Assembly: GCA_013286305.1 (NCBI GenBank)
Contig: JABDFW010000022.1
Coordinates: 1 to 40,412, forward strand
Length of the DNA stretch: 40,412 nt
Origin: Bacteroidota bacterium
GTDB taxonomy: Bacteria; Bacteroidota; Bacteroidia; Chitinophagales; Chitinophagaceae
Direction: 5' to 3'
Part shown: in pieces, positions 6,178 through 15,455 of the stretch
Layout of the letters: each line of letters starts with the position of its first letter
Numbering within the stretch: position 1 is the stretch's first letter
The notes under the pieces: generated by a model
Told to the model about the DNA's origin: nothing
The model's database searches: none
The model's input: only the letters and a program-made list of their open reading frames with translations
Position numbers and translations under genes: made by a program

Positions 6178-7440
6178 ATGGATGTTCTTATTCTCTTGCT
6201 TATTGCAGGTATAGCCGTAGCCACCATATTCCTCTTTGCTTTTTTATGGGGAGTAAAACGTAAGCAATTTGATGATGATTATTCACCACCCTTACGTTCA
6301 CATAAAATAGTAAAACTCATATTATTACCTGTTGCCGCATTATTAATTAATTCCGCACCAGTCTTTGCCGAAGGCCCAAAAGCACCCTCAGCCATGTCGA
6401 ACCCTTTTGTAGTGCTGGTGGTAATAATTATCTTTTTCCTTGCCCTGGTTATTTTTTCTATGTCACGGCTGGTTACCGGCGCTGCAGGCCCATACCTGCA
6501 AAAGCAGAAAAAAGAATCGGAAGAACAGAAAAAAAATATAAAGCCGCAGGCTGCGGCCATCCTTATTTTCTTGTTGTGCTCAATACAGCTTTTTGCCCAG
6601 GATAACACTGCAACGGCTGCACCTGCGGCAGTTGCTGATACAGGCGGCGTTTCAGCAACTGCATATGTCCTGTTATGCGGTGTGGTGTTTGTTGAACTGC
6701 TGATAGTTGCTGTATTGTTATATATGCTCGGGGTCTTTAGTAAAGCAGCTGTAGCAGCAGAAGTAAGATTACAGAAAATGCCCCCCCATGTTTCTTTATG
6801 GGACAAGATGAATATATTTAAGCCATTACATGAAGAAATATCCATTGATCCTGGCCATAATTACGGCAGAAAACGGAATTACCGCCTGCGACCACTATGG
6901 GTATATGGTTTTTATTGTACCATAATAGTTGCAGGTGTTTATTTATACATGCAATATGCATCAAATACTCAGTCTTCAGATATGCGGGAACACCAAATAG
7001 CAGCGGCAAAAGCCAAAGCAGCGTTTTTGAAGAAAGCAGCAAATAATATTGACGAAACAACTGTAAGAATGCTTAGCGAAGATACAAGCCTTGCCGCAGG
7101 CAAAACCATTTTTAAAACAAATTGTTTTGCCTGTCACGGAATGTTGGGGGAAGGCGGTGTAGGCCCTAACCTTACTGATGATTATTGGCTGCATGGCGGA
7201 ACACTTAGCGATGTTTTCAAGACGATAAAATATGGATGGCCGGATAAGGGAATGAAAAGCTGGAAGGATGATTTTTCCCCCATGCAATTGGAACAGGTAG
7301 CCAGCTATGTAAAATCATTGCATGGTACTAACCCGCCAAATGGCAAAGCCCCGCAGGGAACATTAGTTGTTGAAGAAAAAAGTGTTAGCCTATTAACAGC
7401 AAAACCAAATAATACCGGCAGAGATGAGAACAAACAATAA
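6178..7440 (+). CDS. CcoS-like segment fused to cbb3 oxidase subunit III (CcoP-like) cytochrome c
   Basis: The 420 residues start like CcoS, the small cbb3 assembly protein: a membrane helix then 'FLWGVKRKQFDDDYSPP' (residues 1-39). From about residue 42 the chain looks like a Bacteroidota CcoP: a signal-like helix ending 'PVFAEGP', a helix at 76-98, a second signal-like segment ending 'QLFAQDN', a helix at 160-187, the CcoP entry 'EISIDPGHNY' and a helix at 240-260. A cytochrome c domain follows, with C316-F-A-C319-H320 and likely Met ligand M359 ('DKGMKSW'). CcoP passes electrons to CcoO/CcoN. In normal loci ccoS and ccoP are separate genes with ccoN/ccoO between them; neither is present here. 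The usual acidic DGIxELDN-type motif after 'HNY' is replaced by the basic 'GRKRNYRLRPLW'. An in-frame deletion fusion is the simplest reading; an assembly error is possible. Confidence 0.8.
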   Translation: MDVLILLLIAGIAVATIFLFAFLWGVKRKQFDDDYSPPLRSHKIVKLILLPVAALLINSAPVFAEGPKAPSAMSNPFVVLVVIIIFFLALVIFSMSRLVTGAAGPYLQKQKKESEEQKKNIKPQAAAILIFLLCSIQLFAQDNTATAAPAAVADTGGVSATAYVLLCGVVFVELLIVAVLLYMLGVFSKAAVAAEVRLQKMPPHVSLWDKMNIFKPLHEEISIDPGHNYGRKRNYRLRPLWVYGFYCTIIVAGVYLYMQYASNTQSSDMREHQIAAAKAKAAFLKKAANNIDETTVRMLSEDTSLAAGKTIFKTNCFACHGMLGEGGVGPNLTDDYWLHGGTLSDVFKTIKYGWPDKGMKSWKDDFSPMQLEQVASYVKSLHGTNPPNGKAPQGTLVVEEKSVSLLTAKPNNTGRDENKQ

Positions 7441-7488
7441 CGTTATATAAAACTTACAGGAAAAGGCATACCAAATTTTTTGCCCGGG

Positions 7489-9051
7489 TTAAACTTCTCC
7501 AGAAAGCAAGGGCAAAACAACTGTTATAGTGGTTCCTTCGCCCAGGGTACTTTGCAAAGTTATGGTACCATTAAGCAATTCTGTATAGCGTTTTACTATA
7601 TGCAACCCCAGGCCAGTGCCTTGTATGTTACCTGCATTGCCACCTCTGAAAAAGCTGCTGAAAAGATGTTGCTGGTCTTCTTCAGAAATACCAATACCGC
7701 TGTCTGCCACAAGTATGGTTAATAAATCATCTTCAATGTGCAGGTTTAAGGTTATAACACTGTTCTCTCTCGAAAATTTTATGGCATTTCCTAAAAGGTT
7801 AAGCAGAATATTTTTTACAAGCCGTTTATCGGTTATAAAGTGTTCTTTGCCTTGAATAGCCAAGTTGATCGATTGTTCTTTTTTTAAAACCGGCTTCATT
7901 TCTTCGGTTATATCTTCGGCAAATTCTTTAACAGCAAAGCCGCCTATTTTTGTTTTAACTTTCCCTTCTTCCAGTTTGCCTAATGATAAAAAGTCTTCCA
8001 GCAAATCGTTCAGGTGTTTTACAGATTCTTTGATACGTTTTATATGTTTATCCCTGTTAACCTGTTCTTCTTCTTTTGTGTACCTGGCTATTAATGCGGC
8101 TGATGAAAGCACCGTGCTTAAGGGCGTTCTGAATTCATGCGAGGCCATACTTACAAAGCGCGACTTTATTTCATTCAGTTCTTTTTCTTTGTTCAACGCT
8201 GCGCTTAATTCCTCCTGGGATTGTTCTAATTGCTGCAGGGCTTCTTTCAATATCATCGTTCTCTCCTCCACTTTACTTTCCAGATCTGCATTTAAAAGGC
8301 GCATGTCTGAAGTAATTTTTTCAAGTTGTTCCTTTTGTGAGATCATTTCCAGCTCTGATTTTTTGCGCAATGTAATATCTACCACAAAAGCGATCACAAA
8401 TAATTCGTCTTTTTGTTTATAAAAACTAAGGCTTACTTCAACCGGGAATTCAGCACCATTCTTGGTTTTTGCACGCAGGTCTCTCCCGTGCCCCATTGTA
8501 CGGTTAGATGGATTTTGATAAAAGCCGTGGCGATATCCCAAATGCGCGGAATGCACCCTTTGAGGTATCAGTAATTCAACAGGCTTGCCAATTAATTCCG
8601 CCCGCTCAAAATGAAATAATTTAAGGGCAGCAGGATTGATCAATATAATTTCCCCTTTTCCATTGGTTAATATAATGCCCTCTGTAGCATGTTCAAAAAG
8701 GGCGTTTGTTTGTGTTTGATCAGACTCTATGGAACGGTATAGTTTTTTTACATGAAGTACTGCTATAAAAGAAACCACCATTATAAGGCCTGAAAACAGG
8801 TGCTGGATGATAATTTGCTGAAAAGTATAATTTTCGTGCCGGTAAAATACTTGTATAATAACAAATACAATTCCAGCAACACCAAATATTTTCGTATAAT
8901 CATCTTTTTTTATAAGTAAGGTTAACAAAATGGCGATAATAAATCCGCCATCAAGAAAGGCCGTTCCTGGATGAAGATATTCCAACACACCCGTGATGGC
9001 GATAACAACAATACAAAGGAGAACAATTAAAAAAGGTCTTTCTTTAAACAT
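7489..9051 (-). CDS. Membrane PAS sensor histidine kinase, FixL-like PAS
   Basis: This 520-residue kinase has about four N-terminal membrane helices (residues 5-100), a PAS domain (about 113-228), a coiled coil (230-295), a HisKA domain with phospho-acceptor H305 in 'SMASHEFRTP' and a HATPase with N box 'NLLGNAIKFS', G1 'DSGIGI' and G2 'GTGLGLHI'. In the PAS, H170 and R190 align with the haem-ligand His200 and oxygen-sensing Arg220 of Bradyrhizobium FixL: both proteins have His followed 20 residues later by the Arg of a G-x-G-R motif, without gaps between. Many non-haem PAS domains of this subgroup also carry the His, so haem binding is a hypothesis. The gene converges on the CcoP-like gene and is divergent from ackA. 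The receiver-CRP protein at 2581-3639 is the probable partner. Confidence 0.9.
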   Translation of the reverse strand: MFKERPFLIVLLCIVVIAITGVLEYLHPGTAFLDGGFIIAILLTLLIKKDDYTKIFGVAGIVFVIIQVFYRHENYTFQQIIIQHLFSGLIMVVSFIAVLHVKKLYRSIESDQTQTNALFEHATEGIILTNGKGEIILINPAALKLFHFERAELIGKPVELLIPQRVHSAHLGYRHGFYQNPSNRTMGHGRDLRAKTKNGAEFPVEVSLSFYKQKDELFVIAFVVDITLRKKSELEMISQKEQLEKITSDMRLLNADLESKVEERTMILKEALQQLEQSQEELSAALNKEKELNEIKSRFVSMASHEFRTPLSTVLSSAALIARYTKEEEQVNRDKHIKRIKESVKHLNDLLEDFLSLGKLEEGKVKTKIGGFAVKEFAEDITEEMKPVLKKEQSINLAIQGKEHFITDKRLVKNILLNLLGNAIKFSRENSVITLNLHIEDDLLTILVADSGIGISEEDQQHLFSSFFRGGNAGNIQGTGLGLHIVKRYTELLNGTITLQSTLGEGTTITVVLPLLSGEV

Positions 9052-9205
9052 GATACTATAAAAATATACTTCTTATTGAAAGAAATGACTTCTATCATAA
9101 ATTAGATTGATTCTCTGCAATACCCCTGAAAATAATTATTATCAATTTTACACACGCTGAATTTGGCAAGCCTTTAGATACATTCTGCCAGTAAAACAAA
9201 TAAAT

Positions 9206-10351
9206 ATGCTCGTGCTTAATGGCGGTTCGTCAAGTATAAAGTTCGCATTATACGATAAATCGTTGCAAAAAAAATTAACCGGTAAAATTGAAAGAATTGG
9301 CCTGGAAGGATGCATACTAACGGTGAAAGGGCAAAATAAAATTCCTGTGAACGCTGCTGATATTAAGCACGCCGCTATTTTTTTAATGGATTGGTTAGAG
9401 AAACAGGGAGCGCTTGATGGAGAAGACGTGGCGGTGCATAGAATAGTACAAGGGATGAAACATACCCAAACAGAGATAATTACAGTGACATTGCTGACTG
9501 AATTACACGAAATAAGCCAGTTTGACCCCGATCACTTGCCCGGCGAAATTGCGCTTATCACATCAGTTAAAAATAAATACCCCCGTTGGAAACAGGTAGC
9601 TTGCTTTGATACATCCTTTCATACATCTATCCCACGTAGAGCAAACATATTGCCTGTTCCACGCCGTTTTGATAAAGAAGGCATACGGAAATACGGCTTT
9701 CATGGCATCTCTTATTCATATATCATGGATAAGCTTCCCCAAATTGCAGGCCCCGACGCTGCGAATGGCAGGGTAATATTGGCCCATCTTGGTAATGGGG
9801 CAAGTATGGCAGCTGTGCAAAACGGCAAAAGCATTGATACTACCATGGGGTTTACGCCTGCAGGTGGAATGGTTATGGGTACAAGGCCGGGCGACCTTGA
9901 CCCCGGTGTCGCCTGGTACATGATGCAAAAGGAAAAATTAAGCCCTGAACAATTTAATAATATTATCAATCATCAATCTGGCTTGCTTGGGGTGTCAGGT
10001 ATAAGCTCCGACATGCAGGACCTGCTGGCAAAAGAAAGTACAAGCACAGAAGCATCGGAAGCAGTGGCCTTGTTTTGTTACCAGGCAAAAAAATGGATAG
10101 GCGCTTTCACGGCTGTATTGAATGGGCTTGATATATTGGTATTTACAGGCGGAATAGGAGAAAATTCTCCCGTTATCCGTTCCAGGATATGCGCCGGGCT
10201 TGATCATTTTGGGATTGGGGTTGATGAAGAAGCTAACGAAAAAAATGCACAGGTGATCTCAACACCGGGAAGCAGGGTTATTGTTTTTATGATACCCACA
10301 GATGAAGAATACATGATGGCCAAAATGGCTACCAAACTGTTAGATAAGTGA
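9206..10351 (+). CDS. ackA: Acetate kinase (acetate/propionate kinase family)
   Basis: Acetate kinase converts acetyl phosphate and ADP to acetate and ATP. The 381-residue chain has the N-terminal phosphate loop 'LVLNGGSSSIKFALY', the catalytic Asp in 'ACFDTSFH', 'KYGFHGISYSY', the His of 'LAHLGNGAS', the Arg of 'MGTRPGDLDPG', the adenosine motif 'VFTGGIGENSP' and the Glu of 'IPTDEEYMMAK'. It is slightly shorter than the usual 395-405 residues because the ATG lies very close to the first strand. The segment 'HRIVQGMKHTQTE' replaces the common HRVVHGG; the Arg is kept. 'FDPDHLPGEI' is the form seen in kinases paired with phosphoketolase. It is the first gene of an operon, 13 bp before xfp. Confidence 0.95.
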   Translation: MLVLNGGSSSIKFALYDKSLQKKLTGKIERIGLEGCILTVKGQNKIPVNAADIKHAAIFLMDWLEKQGALDGEDVAVHRIVQGMKHTQTEIITVTLLTELHEISQFDPDHLPGEIALITSVKNKYPRWKQVACFDTSFHTSIPRRANILPVPRRFDKEGIRKYGFHGISYSYIMDKLPQIAGPDAANGRVILAHLGNGASMAAVQNGKSIDTTMGFTPAGGMVMGTRPGDLDPGVAWYMMQKEKLSPEQFNNIINHQSGLLGVSGISSDMQDLLAKESTSTEASEAVALFCYQAKKWIGAFTAVLNGLDILVFTGGIGENSPVIRSRICAGLDHFGIGVDEEANEKNAQVISTPGSRVIVFMIPTDEEYMMAKMATKLLDK

Positions 10352-10364
10352 ATAAAAATATTAT

Positions 10365-12755
10365 ATGCAAACACCAAACAATTTAGAACAGGAAACCACG
10401 CTTTCAACCGAACTTTTGCAAAAGATGCATGCTTACTGGCGTGCTGCTAATTATCTTTCTGTTGGCCAGATATATCTTCATGCCAATCCATTATTACGTG
10501 AGCCTTTGAAGCCTGAACATATTAAACGAATGCTGTTAGGGCATTGGGGCACAACACCGGGGCAAAACTTTATTTATGTGCATTTAAACCGCATCATTAA
10601 GCAATATGGCCTTAACATGATTTATGTATCAGGGCCGGGGCATGGCGGCCCGGCCCTTCTTGCCAATACTTATCTTGAAGGCACTTACAGCGAAGTTTAT
10701 CCCAACATTGGCCAGGATGAGGCAGGGTTGAAAAAGTTGTTTACGCAATTTTCTTTTCCCGGCGGTATCCCTTCGCACGTATCTCCGGAATGCCCGGGCT
10801 CTATTCATGAAGGGGGCGAACTGGGATATTCGCTTAGCCATGCTTTTGGCGCTGTATTGGATAACCCCGGCCTTATTGTGGCTTGTGTTGTGGGAGATGG
10901 CGAAGCTGAAACAGGCCCGCTTGCAACTGCCTGGCATTCCAATAAATTCCTTAATCCTGTTACTGATGGCGTGGTTTTGCCCATTTTGCACCTTAACGGT
11001 TATAAAATAGCAAACCCAACCATTTTAGCAAGGATAAGCCATGAGGAATTAGAATCTTTATTTATTGGCTATGGCTGGAAGCCCTATTTTGTAGAAGGCG
11101 ATGAGCCAGATAAGATGCACCAGCTTATGGCTGCTACATTAGATAAAGCAATGGCCGGTATTAAGGCAATTCAGGATGATGCCCGGATCAGGGGAAATAG
11201 CAAGCGCCCGGTATGGCCTATGATCGTTTTGAGGTCACCAAAAGGATGGACAGGGCCAAAAGAGGTGGACGGCAAGCAGGTGGAAGGTACGTTTCGTGCC
11301 CACCAGGTACCCATTACGGACCCGGCGGAAAACCCTGCCCACCTGCAACAATTAGAAGAGTGGCTAAAAAGTTACAAGCCTGAAGAGCTTTTTGAAGAAG
11401 ATGGCAGCTTTAGAAATGGCCTGGCTAAACTTGCACCGGACGGGGAGCATCGAATGGGAGCAAATCCCCATGCTAACGGGGGCTTATTGTTAAAAGAACT
11501 TATTCTGCCCGATTTTCAGCGTTACGCCGTAGATGTGCCGATGCCGGGAAATGTGCAGGCTTCCGACATGCTGGTTTTGGGCACATTTTTAAGAGATGTT
11601 ATACAATTAAACCAGCCCCACCGCAACTTTAGGATATTTGGGCCCGATGAAACCCTGTCCAATAAACTAAACGCTGTTTTTGAAACTACCAACCGGCAAT
11701 GGGAAGGTTTAAAGCAAGACAATGATGAGTTTTTAAGTACTGATGGCCGTGTAATGGAAGTTTTAAGCGAACACCAGTGCGAGGGCTGGCTTGAGGGCTA
11801 CCTGCTTACAGGCAGGCATGGCGTTTTTAACAGCTATGAAGCCTTTATACATATCGTAGATTCCATGTTCAACCAGCACGCAAAATGGCTGAAAGTTACC
11901 AACGGTTTGCCCTGGCGAAGAAAGATCGCATCACTTAATTATATCCTCTCATCTCATGTGTGGCGGCAGGATCATAATGGATTTACCCACCAGGATCCCG
12001 GATTTATTGACCATGTAGTGAACAAGAAGGCTGAGATAGTGCGGGTGTATCTGCCACCGGATGCTAATTGCCTGCTTTCGGTGATGAATCATTGCCTTCG
12101 CAGCCGTCAGTATGTAAACGTGGTAATAGCGGGCAAACATCCTGCACCCCAATGGCTTACTATGGAGCAGGCTTATATTCACTGTACAGAAGGGATTGGT
12201 ATTTGGAGTTGGGCAAGCAATGATAAAGATGAAGAGCCGGATGTGGTGATGGGTTGTGCAGGAGATGTGCCAACGCTTGAAACGTTGGCCGCTGTTTCCA
12301 TCCTGCGGTCTGAACTCCCAGCCTTAAAAATACGCGTGGTGAATGTGATTGACCTGATGAAACTACAGCCAGCCAGTGAACACCCGCACGGGCTGAGTGA
12401 TAATGATTTTGATATGCTCTTCACCAAAGACAAGCCAATAATATTTGCTTTTCATGGTTATCCATGGCTTATACACAGGTTAACCTACAGGCGCGCCAAC
12501 CACCATAATCTTCATGTACGGGGCTATAAAGAGGAAGGTACTATTACCACCCCCTTTGATATGACCGTATTAAATGATATGGATCGTTTTCACCTTGTGC
12601 AGGATGTTATTGACAGGCTGCCGCAATTAGGAAACACCGGGGCATATCTAAAGCAGCAAATGCAGGATAAGCTTATTATGCACAGGCAGTACATTTGTGC
12701 GAATGGGGAAGATATGCCCGAAATACGCAACTGGAAATGGCAAGCGGGTGCATAA
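10365..12755 (+). CDS. xfp: Xylulose-5-phosphate/fructose-6-phosphate phosphoketolase
   Basis: Phosphoketolase cleaves xylulose 5-phosphate (and often fructose 6-phosphate) with phosphate to acetyl phosphate and glyceraldehyde 3-phosphate (or erythrose 4-phosphate), using thiamine diphosphate. The 796-residue length is typical. Visible family segments are '[18 protein letters not shown]', '[11 protein letters not shown]', '[21 protein letters not shown]', the ThDP/Mg motif '[11 protein letters not shown]...N' and the C-terminal '[14 protein letters not shown]'. Its product feeds the acetate kinase encoded directly upstream, so the pair makes ATP and acetate from sugar phosphates without pyruvate. 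Xfp is well known in bifidobacteria and lactobacilli and is scattered in other phyla. Confidence 0.97.
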   Translation: MQTPNNLEQETTLSTELLQKMHAYWRAANYLSVGQIYLHANPLLREPLKPEHIKRMLLGHWGTTPGQNFIYVHLNRIIKQYGLNMIYVSGPGHGGPALLANTYLEGTYSEVYPNIGQDEAGLKKLFTQFSFPGGIPSHVSPECPGSIHEGGELGYSLSHAFGAVLDNPGLIVACVVGDGEAETGPLATAWHSNKFLNPVTDGVVLPILHLNGYKIANPTILARISHEELESLFIGYGWKPYFVEGDEPDKMHQLMAATLDKAMAGIKAIQDDARIRGNSKRPVWPMIVLRSPKGWTGPKEVDGKQVEGTFRAHQVPITDPAENPAHLQQLEEWLKSYKPEELFEEDGSFRNGLAKLAPDGEHRMGANPHANGGLLLKELILPDFQRYAVDVPMPGNVQASDMLVLGTFLRDVIQLNQPHRNFRIFGPDETLSNKLNAVFETTNRQWEGLKQDNDEFLSTDGRVMEVLSEHQCEGWLEGYLLTGRHGVFNSYEAFIHIVDSMFNQHAKWLKVTNGLPWRRKIASLNYILSSHVWRQDHNGFTHQDPGFIDHVVNKKAEIVRVYLPPDANCLLSVMNHCLRSRQYVNVVIAGKHPAPQWLTMEQAYIHCTEGIGIWSWASNDKDEEPDVVMGCAGDVPTLETLAAVSILRSELPALKIRVVNVIDLMKLQPASEHPHGLSDNDFDMLFTKDKPIIFAFHGYPWLIHRLTYRRANHHNLHVRGYKEEGTITTPFDMTVLNDMDRFHLVQDVIDRLPQLGNTGAYLKQQMQDKLIMHRQYICANGEDMPEIRNWKWQAGA

Positions 12756-12797
12756 AGAAGTTGTGTAAAAGGGTTAATTGCATTATAATTATTACAT

Positions 12798-12814
12798 TTA
12801 GCAGCTACTGCTAA
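12798..12814. promoter_or_regulatory. Short hairpin upstream of the symporter gene
   Basis: A perfect seven-base stem (TTAGCAG / CTGCTAA) with a three-base loop ends 10 bp before the symporter ATG. No T-run follows, so it is not a good terminator. It could affect translation or be an operator. Confidence 0.3.
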
Positions 12815-12824
12815 TTGATGCCAT

Positions 12825-14474
12825 ATGAATGCTGTTAAAATTCCTTTACCTGACTTGGTGATCATTGTTGTTTACATTATTGGAATTTTGTTTATCGGGC
12901 TTTGGTCTGTCAGAAAAAGCAAGATGTCGGGCGATAACTATTTTCTTGCCGGCCGCAGGCAGAAATGGCTTATTGTTGGTACTGCTCTTTTTGCATCAAA
13001 TATCTCCACTATTCACATGGTTGGGCTGGCCGCATCGGGTTATAATGAAGGTTTTGTTTGGGGAAATTTTGAATGGATGGCAGTCTTTACCCTCATCCTG
13101 TTATCACTCATCTTCGCGCCTTTTTATTTCAAAACGAGAATATCAACCCTTCCTGAATTTTTGGAGAAAAGATATAGCCCTGCCTCAAGAACATTCCTTG
13201 CTTTTATGGGCATTTTTGCTGCCTTGTTCATTCACATTGGTATGAGCCTGTATGCTGGTGCGGTGGTATTTCAATCGTTTTTTGGCATTAATGCTACTAT
13301 TTCCATCATAATCATTTCCATTATAACAGCAATATATACTGTGATAGGAGGGTTGAGAGCGGTAATGCTAACCGAATCCATTCAAACCATTATTCTTATT
13401 GCAGGAGCGCTCCTGGTAACTGTCTTCGGCATACTGGCCTTGCCCGAACACGGCATTCATTCTTTTGCAGCATTTAAAGCTGCACTAAAAGAGGGCCAGC
13501 TAAGTATGCTGCATAGTGCCACGTCAATAAAAAGATTGAGCACCAATGGCGTGGATTCGGGCCTAACATGGTATGCATGTTTTTTAGGCTACCCTGTTCT
13601 TGGCATTTGGTATTGGTGCGCAGACCAAACCCATGTGCAACGCGTAATAAGCGCCAAAACAATGGATGATGCCCAAAAAGGGCCGCTGTTTGCCGGTGTT
13701 TTAAAAATATTGCCGGTGTTTATTCTTATCCTTCCCGGTGTAATCGGGTATGTTTTATTTAAAGACATAATCGGTGGCAACGCAAACCAAACCTTACCGG
13801 TACTCATTACACATCTTTTACCAACGGGGCTCAGAGGCGTTGTTGCGGCGGCGCTGCTTGCTGCACTGATGAGCGTTATGGCCGCTGCACTTAATAGCTC
13901 TGCAACCCTTGTTGCGGTGGATATTGTAAAACGCATAAACCCTTCTATTTCAGACAAGAAGCAGGTGTTTTACGGGCGTATTGCCGCTGTGGCAATTATG
14001 GTCCTTGCCATGATATGGTCAACACAGGGGGGTAATTTTACCAGCATATTTGAGGCTATCAATAAAATTGCGGCTGCCATGGCTCCCCCCATTACCACAG
14101 TATTCCTGCTGGGTGTATTCAGTAAAAGAGGCACAAAACAGGCAGCCATATTTACACTGGTTGTTGGTTCGCTGTTGGGTGCTGTTGTTTTTTGTTTTGA
14201 CTATGTGCCCATCAGCGGTAAAATGTACATTACCGATGGTTGGGGCATTCCCTTTATGATGCAGGCCTGGTGGCTATTCTGTATCAATTGCATCATGTAC
14301 TATATAGTTAGTTACTTAACTCCAAAACCAGCCCCTGCAGCTATTGCGGAATGCACCTGGAAAAGCCCATGGGCTGTAGTTACCGAAGGCGAATTTAAAG
14401 GGATACAGGATGCCCGTTTACTTGCCGGGCTATTGCTTTTGGCAATGGTTGTATTATATGCCATCTTCCGGTAA
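12825..14474 (+). CDS. Sodium/solute symporter (SSS family)
   Basis: The 549-residue protein has about 13-14 membrane helices. The family start 'MSGDNYFLAGRRQKWLIVG' is followed by 'ASNISTIHMVGLAASGYNEG' in the first core helix, corresponding to the 'GSS-x-F-G' Na-site region of SglT/PutP proteins, and 'YTVIGGLRAVMLTESIQT' is a strong SSS signature ('TxxGGLxAVxxTDxxQ'). Closest in style are SglT-like sugar symporters, with 'WYWCADQTHVQRVISAKTMDDAQKG'. The substrate is probably a sugar or polyol, which would fit its place 69 bp downstream of ackA-xfp as their supplier. That link is inferred. Confidence 0.93.
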   Translation: MNAVKIPLPDLVIIVVYIIGILFIGLWSVRKSKMSGDNYFLAGRRQKWLIVGTALFASNISTIHMVGLAASGYNEGFVWGNFEWMAVFTLILLSLIFAPFYFKTRISTLPEFLEKRYSPASRTFLAFMGIFAALFIHIGMSLYAGAVVFQSFFGINATISIIIISIITAIYTVIGGLRAVMLTESIQTIILIAGALLVTVFGILALPEHGIHSFAAFKAALKEGQLSMLHSATSIKRLSTNGVDSGLTWYACFLGYPVLGIWYWCADQTHVQRVISAKTMDDAQKGPLFAGVLKILPVFILILPGVIGYVLFKDIIGGNANQTLPVLITHLLPTGLRGVVAAALLAALMSVMAAALNSSATLVAVDIVKRINPSISDKKQVFYGRIAAVAIMVLAMIWSTQGGNFTSIFEAINKIAAAMAPPITTVFLLGVFSKRGTKQAAIFTLVVGSLLGAVVFCFDYVPISGKMYITDGWGIPFMMQAWWLFCINCIMYYIVSYLTPKPAPAAIAECTWKSPWAVVTEGEFKGIQDARLLAGLLLLAMVVLYAIFR

Positions 14475-14570
14475 TTGCGTAAATATGTGGGAAACTCTAA
14501 AAAACTTAATATACATAATATTTTTATTACATTATTTTTATGTTATCAAATTGTAATATAAAAATTAACC

Positions 14571-14813
14571 ATGGATAAAAAAGCCCTACGATTGCAGGTT
14601 GAGGCAAAGTTGGAAACAGCTTTAGCTGATTTTAAAAAAGGCCTGAGCGACAAAAAGTTTAAAAAGCATATTAAAAAGGCCAGCAAGCTATTGAGTGATG
14701 GTTTAATGCTGCCTGCCAAAAAAGCAATTTCAAAGGAAGCCGCGCCTGCAAAAGCAAAAGCAGTGGCTAAAAAGCCCATGGCCAAAAAAGCCAAAAAAGC
14801 AGCCGCCAAATAA
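14571..14813 (+). CDS. Histone H1-like Lys/Ala-rich small protein
   Basis: The 80-residue product has an N-terminal amphipathic half ('VEAKLETALADFKKGL') and a C-terminal tail rich in Lys, Ala and Pro ('KKPMAKKAKKAAAK'). This is the pattern of bacterial histone H1-like DNA-binding proteins (Hc1/H1-like of Chlamydia and Bacteroidota), which bind DNA without sequence preference and help compact the nucleoid. The same tail type appears on the PLD-like protein at 34993. It starts at an ATG and is followed by a strong hairpin terminator. Confidence 0.75.
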   Translation: MDKKALRLQVEAKLETALADFKKGLSDKKFKKHIKKASKLLSDGLMLPAKKAISKEAAPAKAKAVAKKPMAKKAKKAAAK

Positions 14814-14851
14814 GGCTTGATAAAAGGAGAAGCGAACTTGCCTTTAAAGCT

Positions 14852-14883
14852 AAGGGTTATTGAAAATTACTTCAATAACCCTT
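14852..14883 (+). terminator. Intrinsic terminator after the H1-like gene
   Basis: A perfect 13-base stem (AAGGGTTATTGAA / TTCAATAACCCTT) with a six-base loop, followed by TTACTTATT. It lies 39 bp after the stop codon. Confidence 0.75.
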
Positions 14884-14931
14884 TACTTATTAAGTATATA
14901 CAGGTTATTGCAACTTATTTGGAAGCTAGGC

Positions 14932-14962
14932 AAAAAAATAGGGGCAGCTAAAACTGCCCCTA
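14932..14962 (-). terminator. Intrinsic terminator after the RRM gene
   Basis: On the minus strand a nine-base stem (TAGGGGCAG / CTGCCCCTA) with a six-base loop is followed by a run of seven T. It lies about 115 bp after the RRM stop codon. Confidence 0.8.
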
Positions 14963-15077
14963 AAATATTTACATGTCTTACCATTAACTCAAACTAATTT
15001 TTCATCTAATTAATCTCCGGGAAGGAAATTGCATTTGAAAGGTTAGCCTGGATCCTGGATAAGTGGAAAAGATAAAA

Positions 15078-15455
15078 TTAATAACGGTTCCTGTCTTTGT
15101 TGTAGCCGCCACCGCCGCCGCTGCCACCTTTGTAGCCGCCGCCACCGCCGCCGCCTTTGTAGCCGCCACCGCCGCCGCCACCTTTGTACCCGCCGCCACC
15201 GCCGCCGCCAGACCTTCTGTCTTCAGCTTCTTTAACAGCAAGTGTTTTACCATCAAGCTGAGCGCCGTTAAGGCCGGCAATAGCCTTTTGGGCTTCTGCG
15301 CTGTCTGACATTTCTACAAAGCCAAAACCACGGCTTTTTTGTGTTTCTTTATCTAAAATAACCTTAGCTGAAGTTACAGTGCCATATTCTTCGAATATCT
15401 GTTGTAATTCCTGGTTGTCTACGTCGTAAGGCAGACCTGCTACGAAAAGATTCAT
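15078..15455 (-). CDS. RRM-type RNA-binding protein with Gly-rich tail
   Basis: Residues 1-80 are one RNA recognition motif: RNP2 'LFVAGLP' and RNP1 'KSRGFGFVEM' carry the aromatic residues that stack on RNA bases. Residues about 83-125 are almost only Gly, Tyr and Lys, with three copies of a nine-residue unit of seven Gly plus Tyr-Lys, then a diverged unit. Bacteroidota and cyanobacteria have many such short RRM-Gly proteins. They are thought to act as RNA chaperones, often in cold response, in place of or alongside Csp proteins. It is a single-gene transcript, ended by the hairpin at 14932-14962. The repeats make the DNA prone to slippage, so tail length may vary between strains. Confidence 0.95.
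   Translation of the reverse strand: MNLFVAGLPYDVDNQELQQIFEEYGTVTSAKVILDKETQKSRGFGFVEMSDSAEAQKAIAGLNGAQLDGKTLAVKEAEDRRSGGGGGGGYKGGGGGGGYKGGGGGGGYKGGSGGGGGYNKDRNRY

Noticed and set aside
15063-15308. Plus-strand Ala/Val-rich open frame
   Set aside because: It is the antisense of the Gly codon repeats of the RRM gene.
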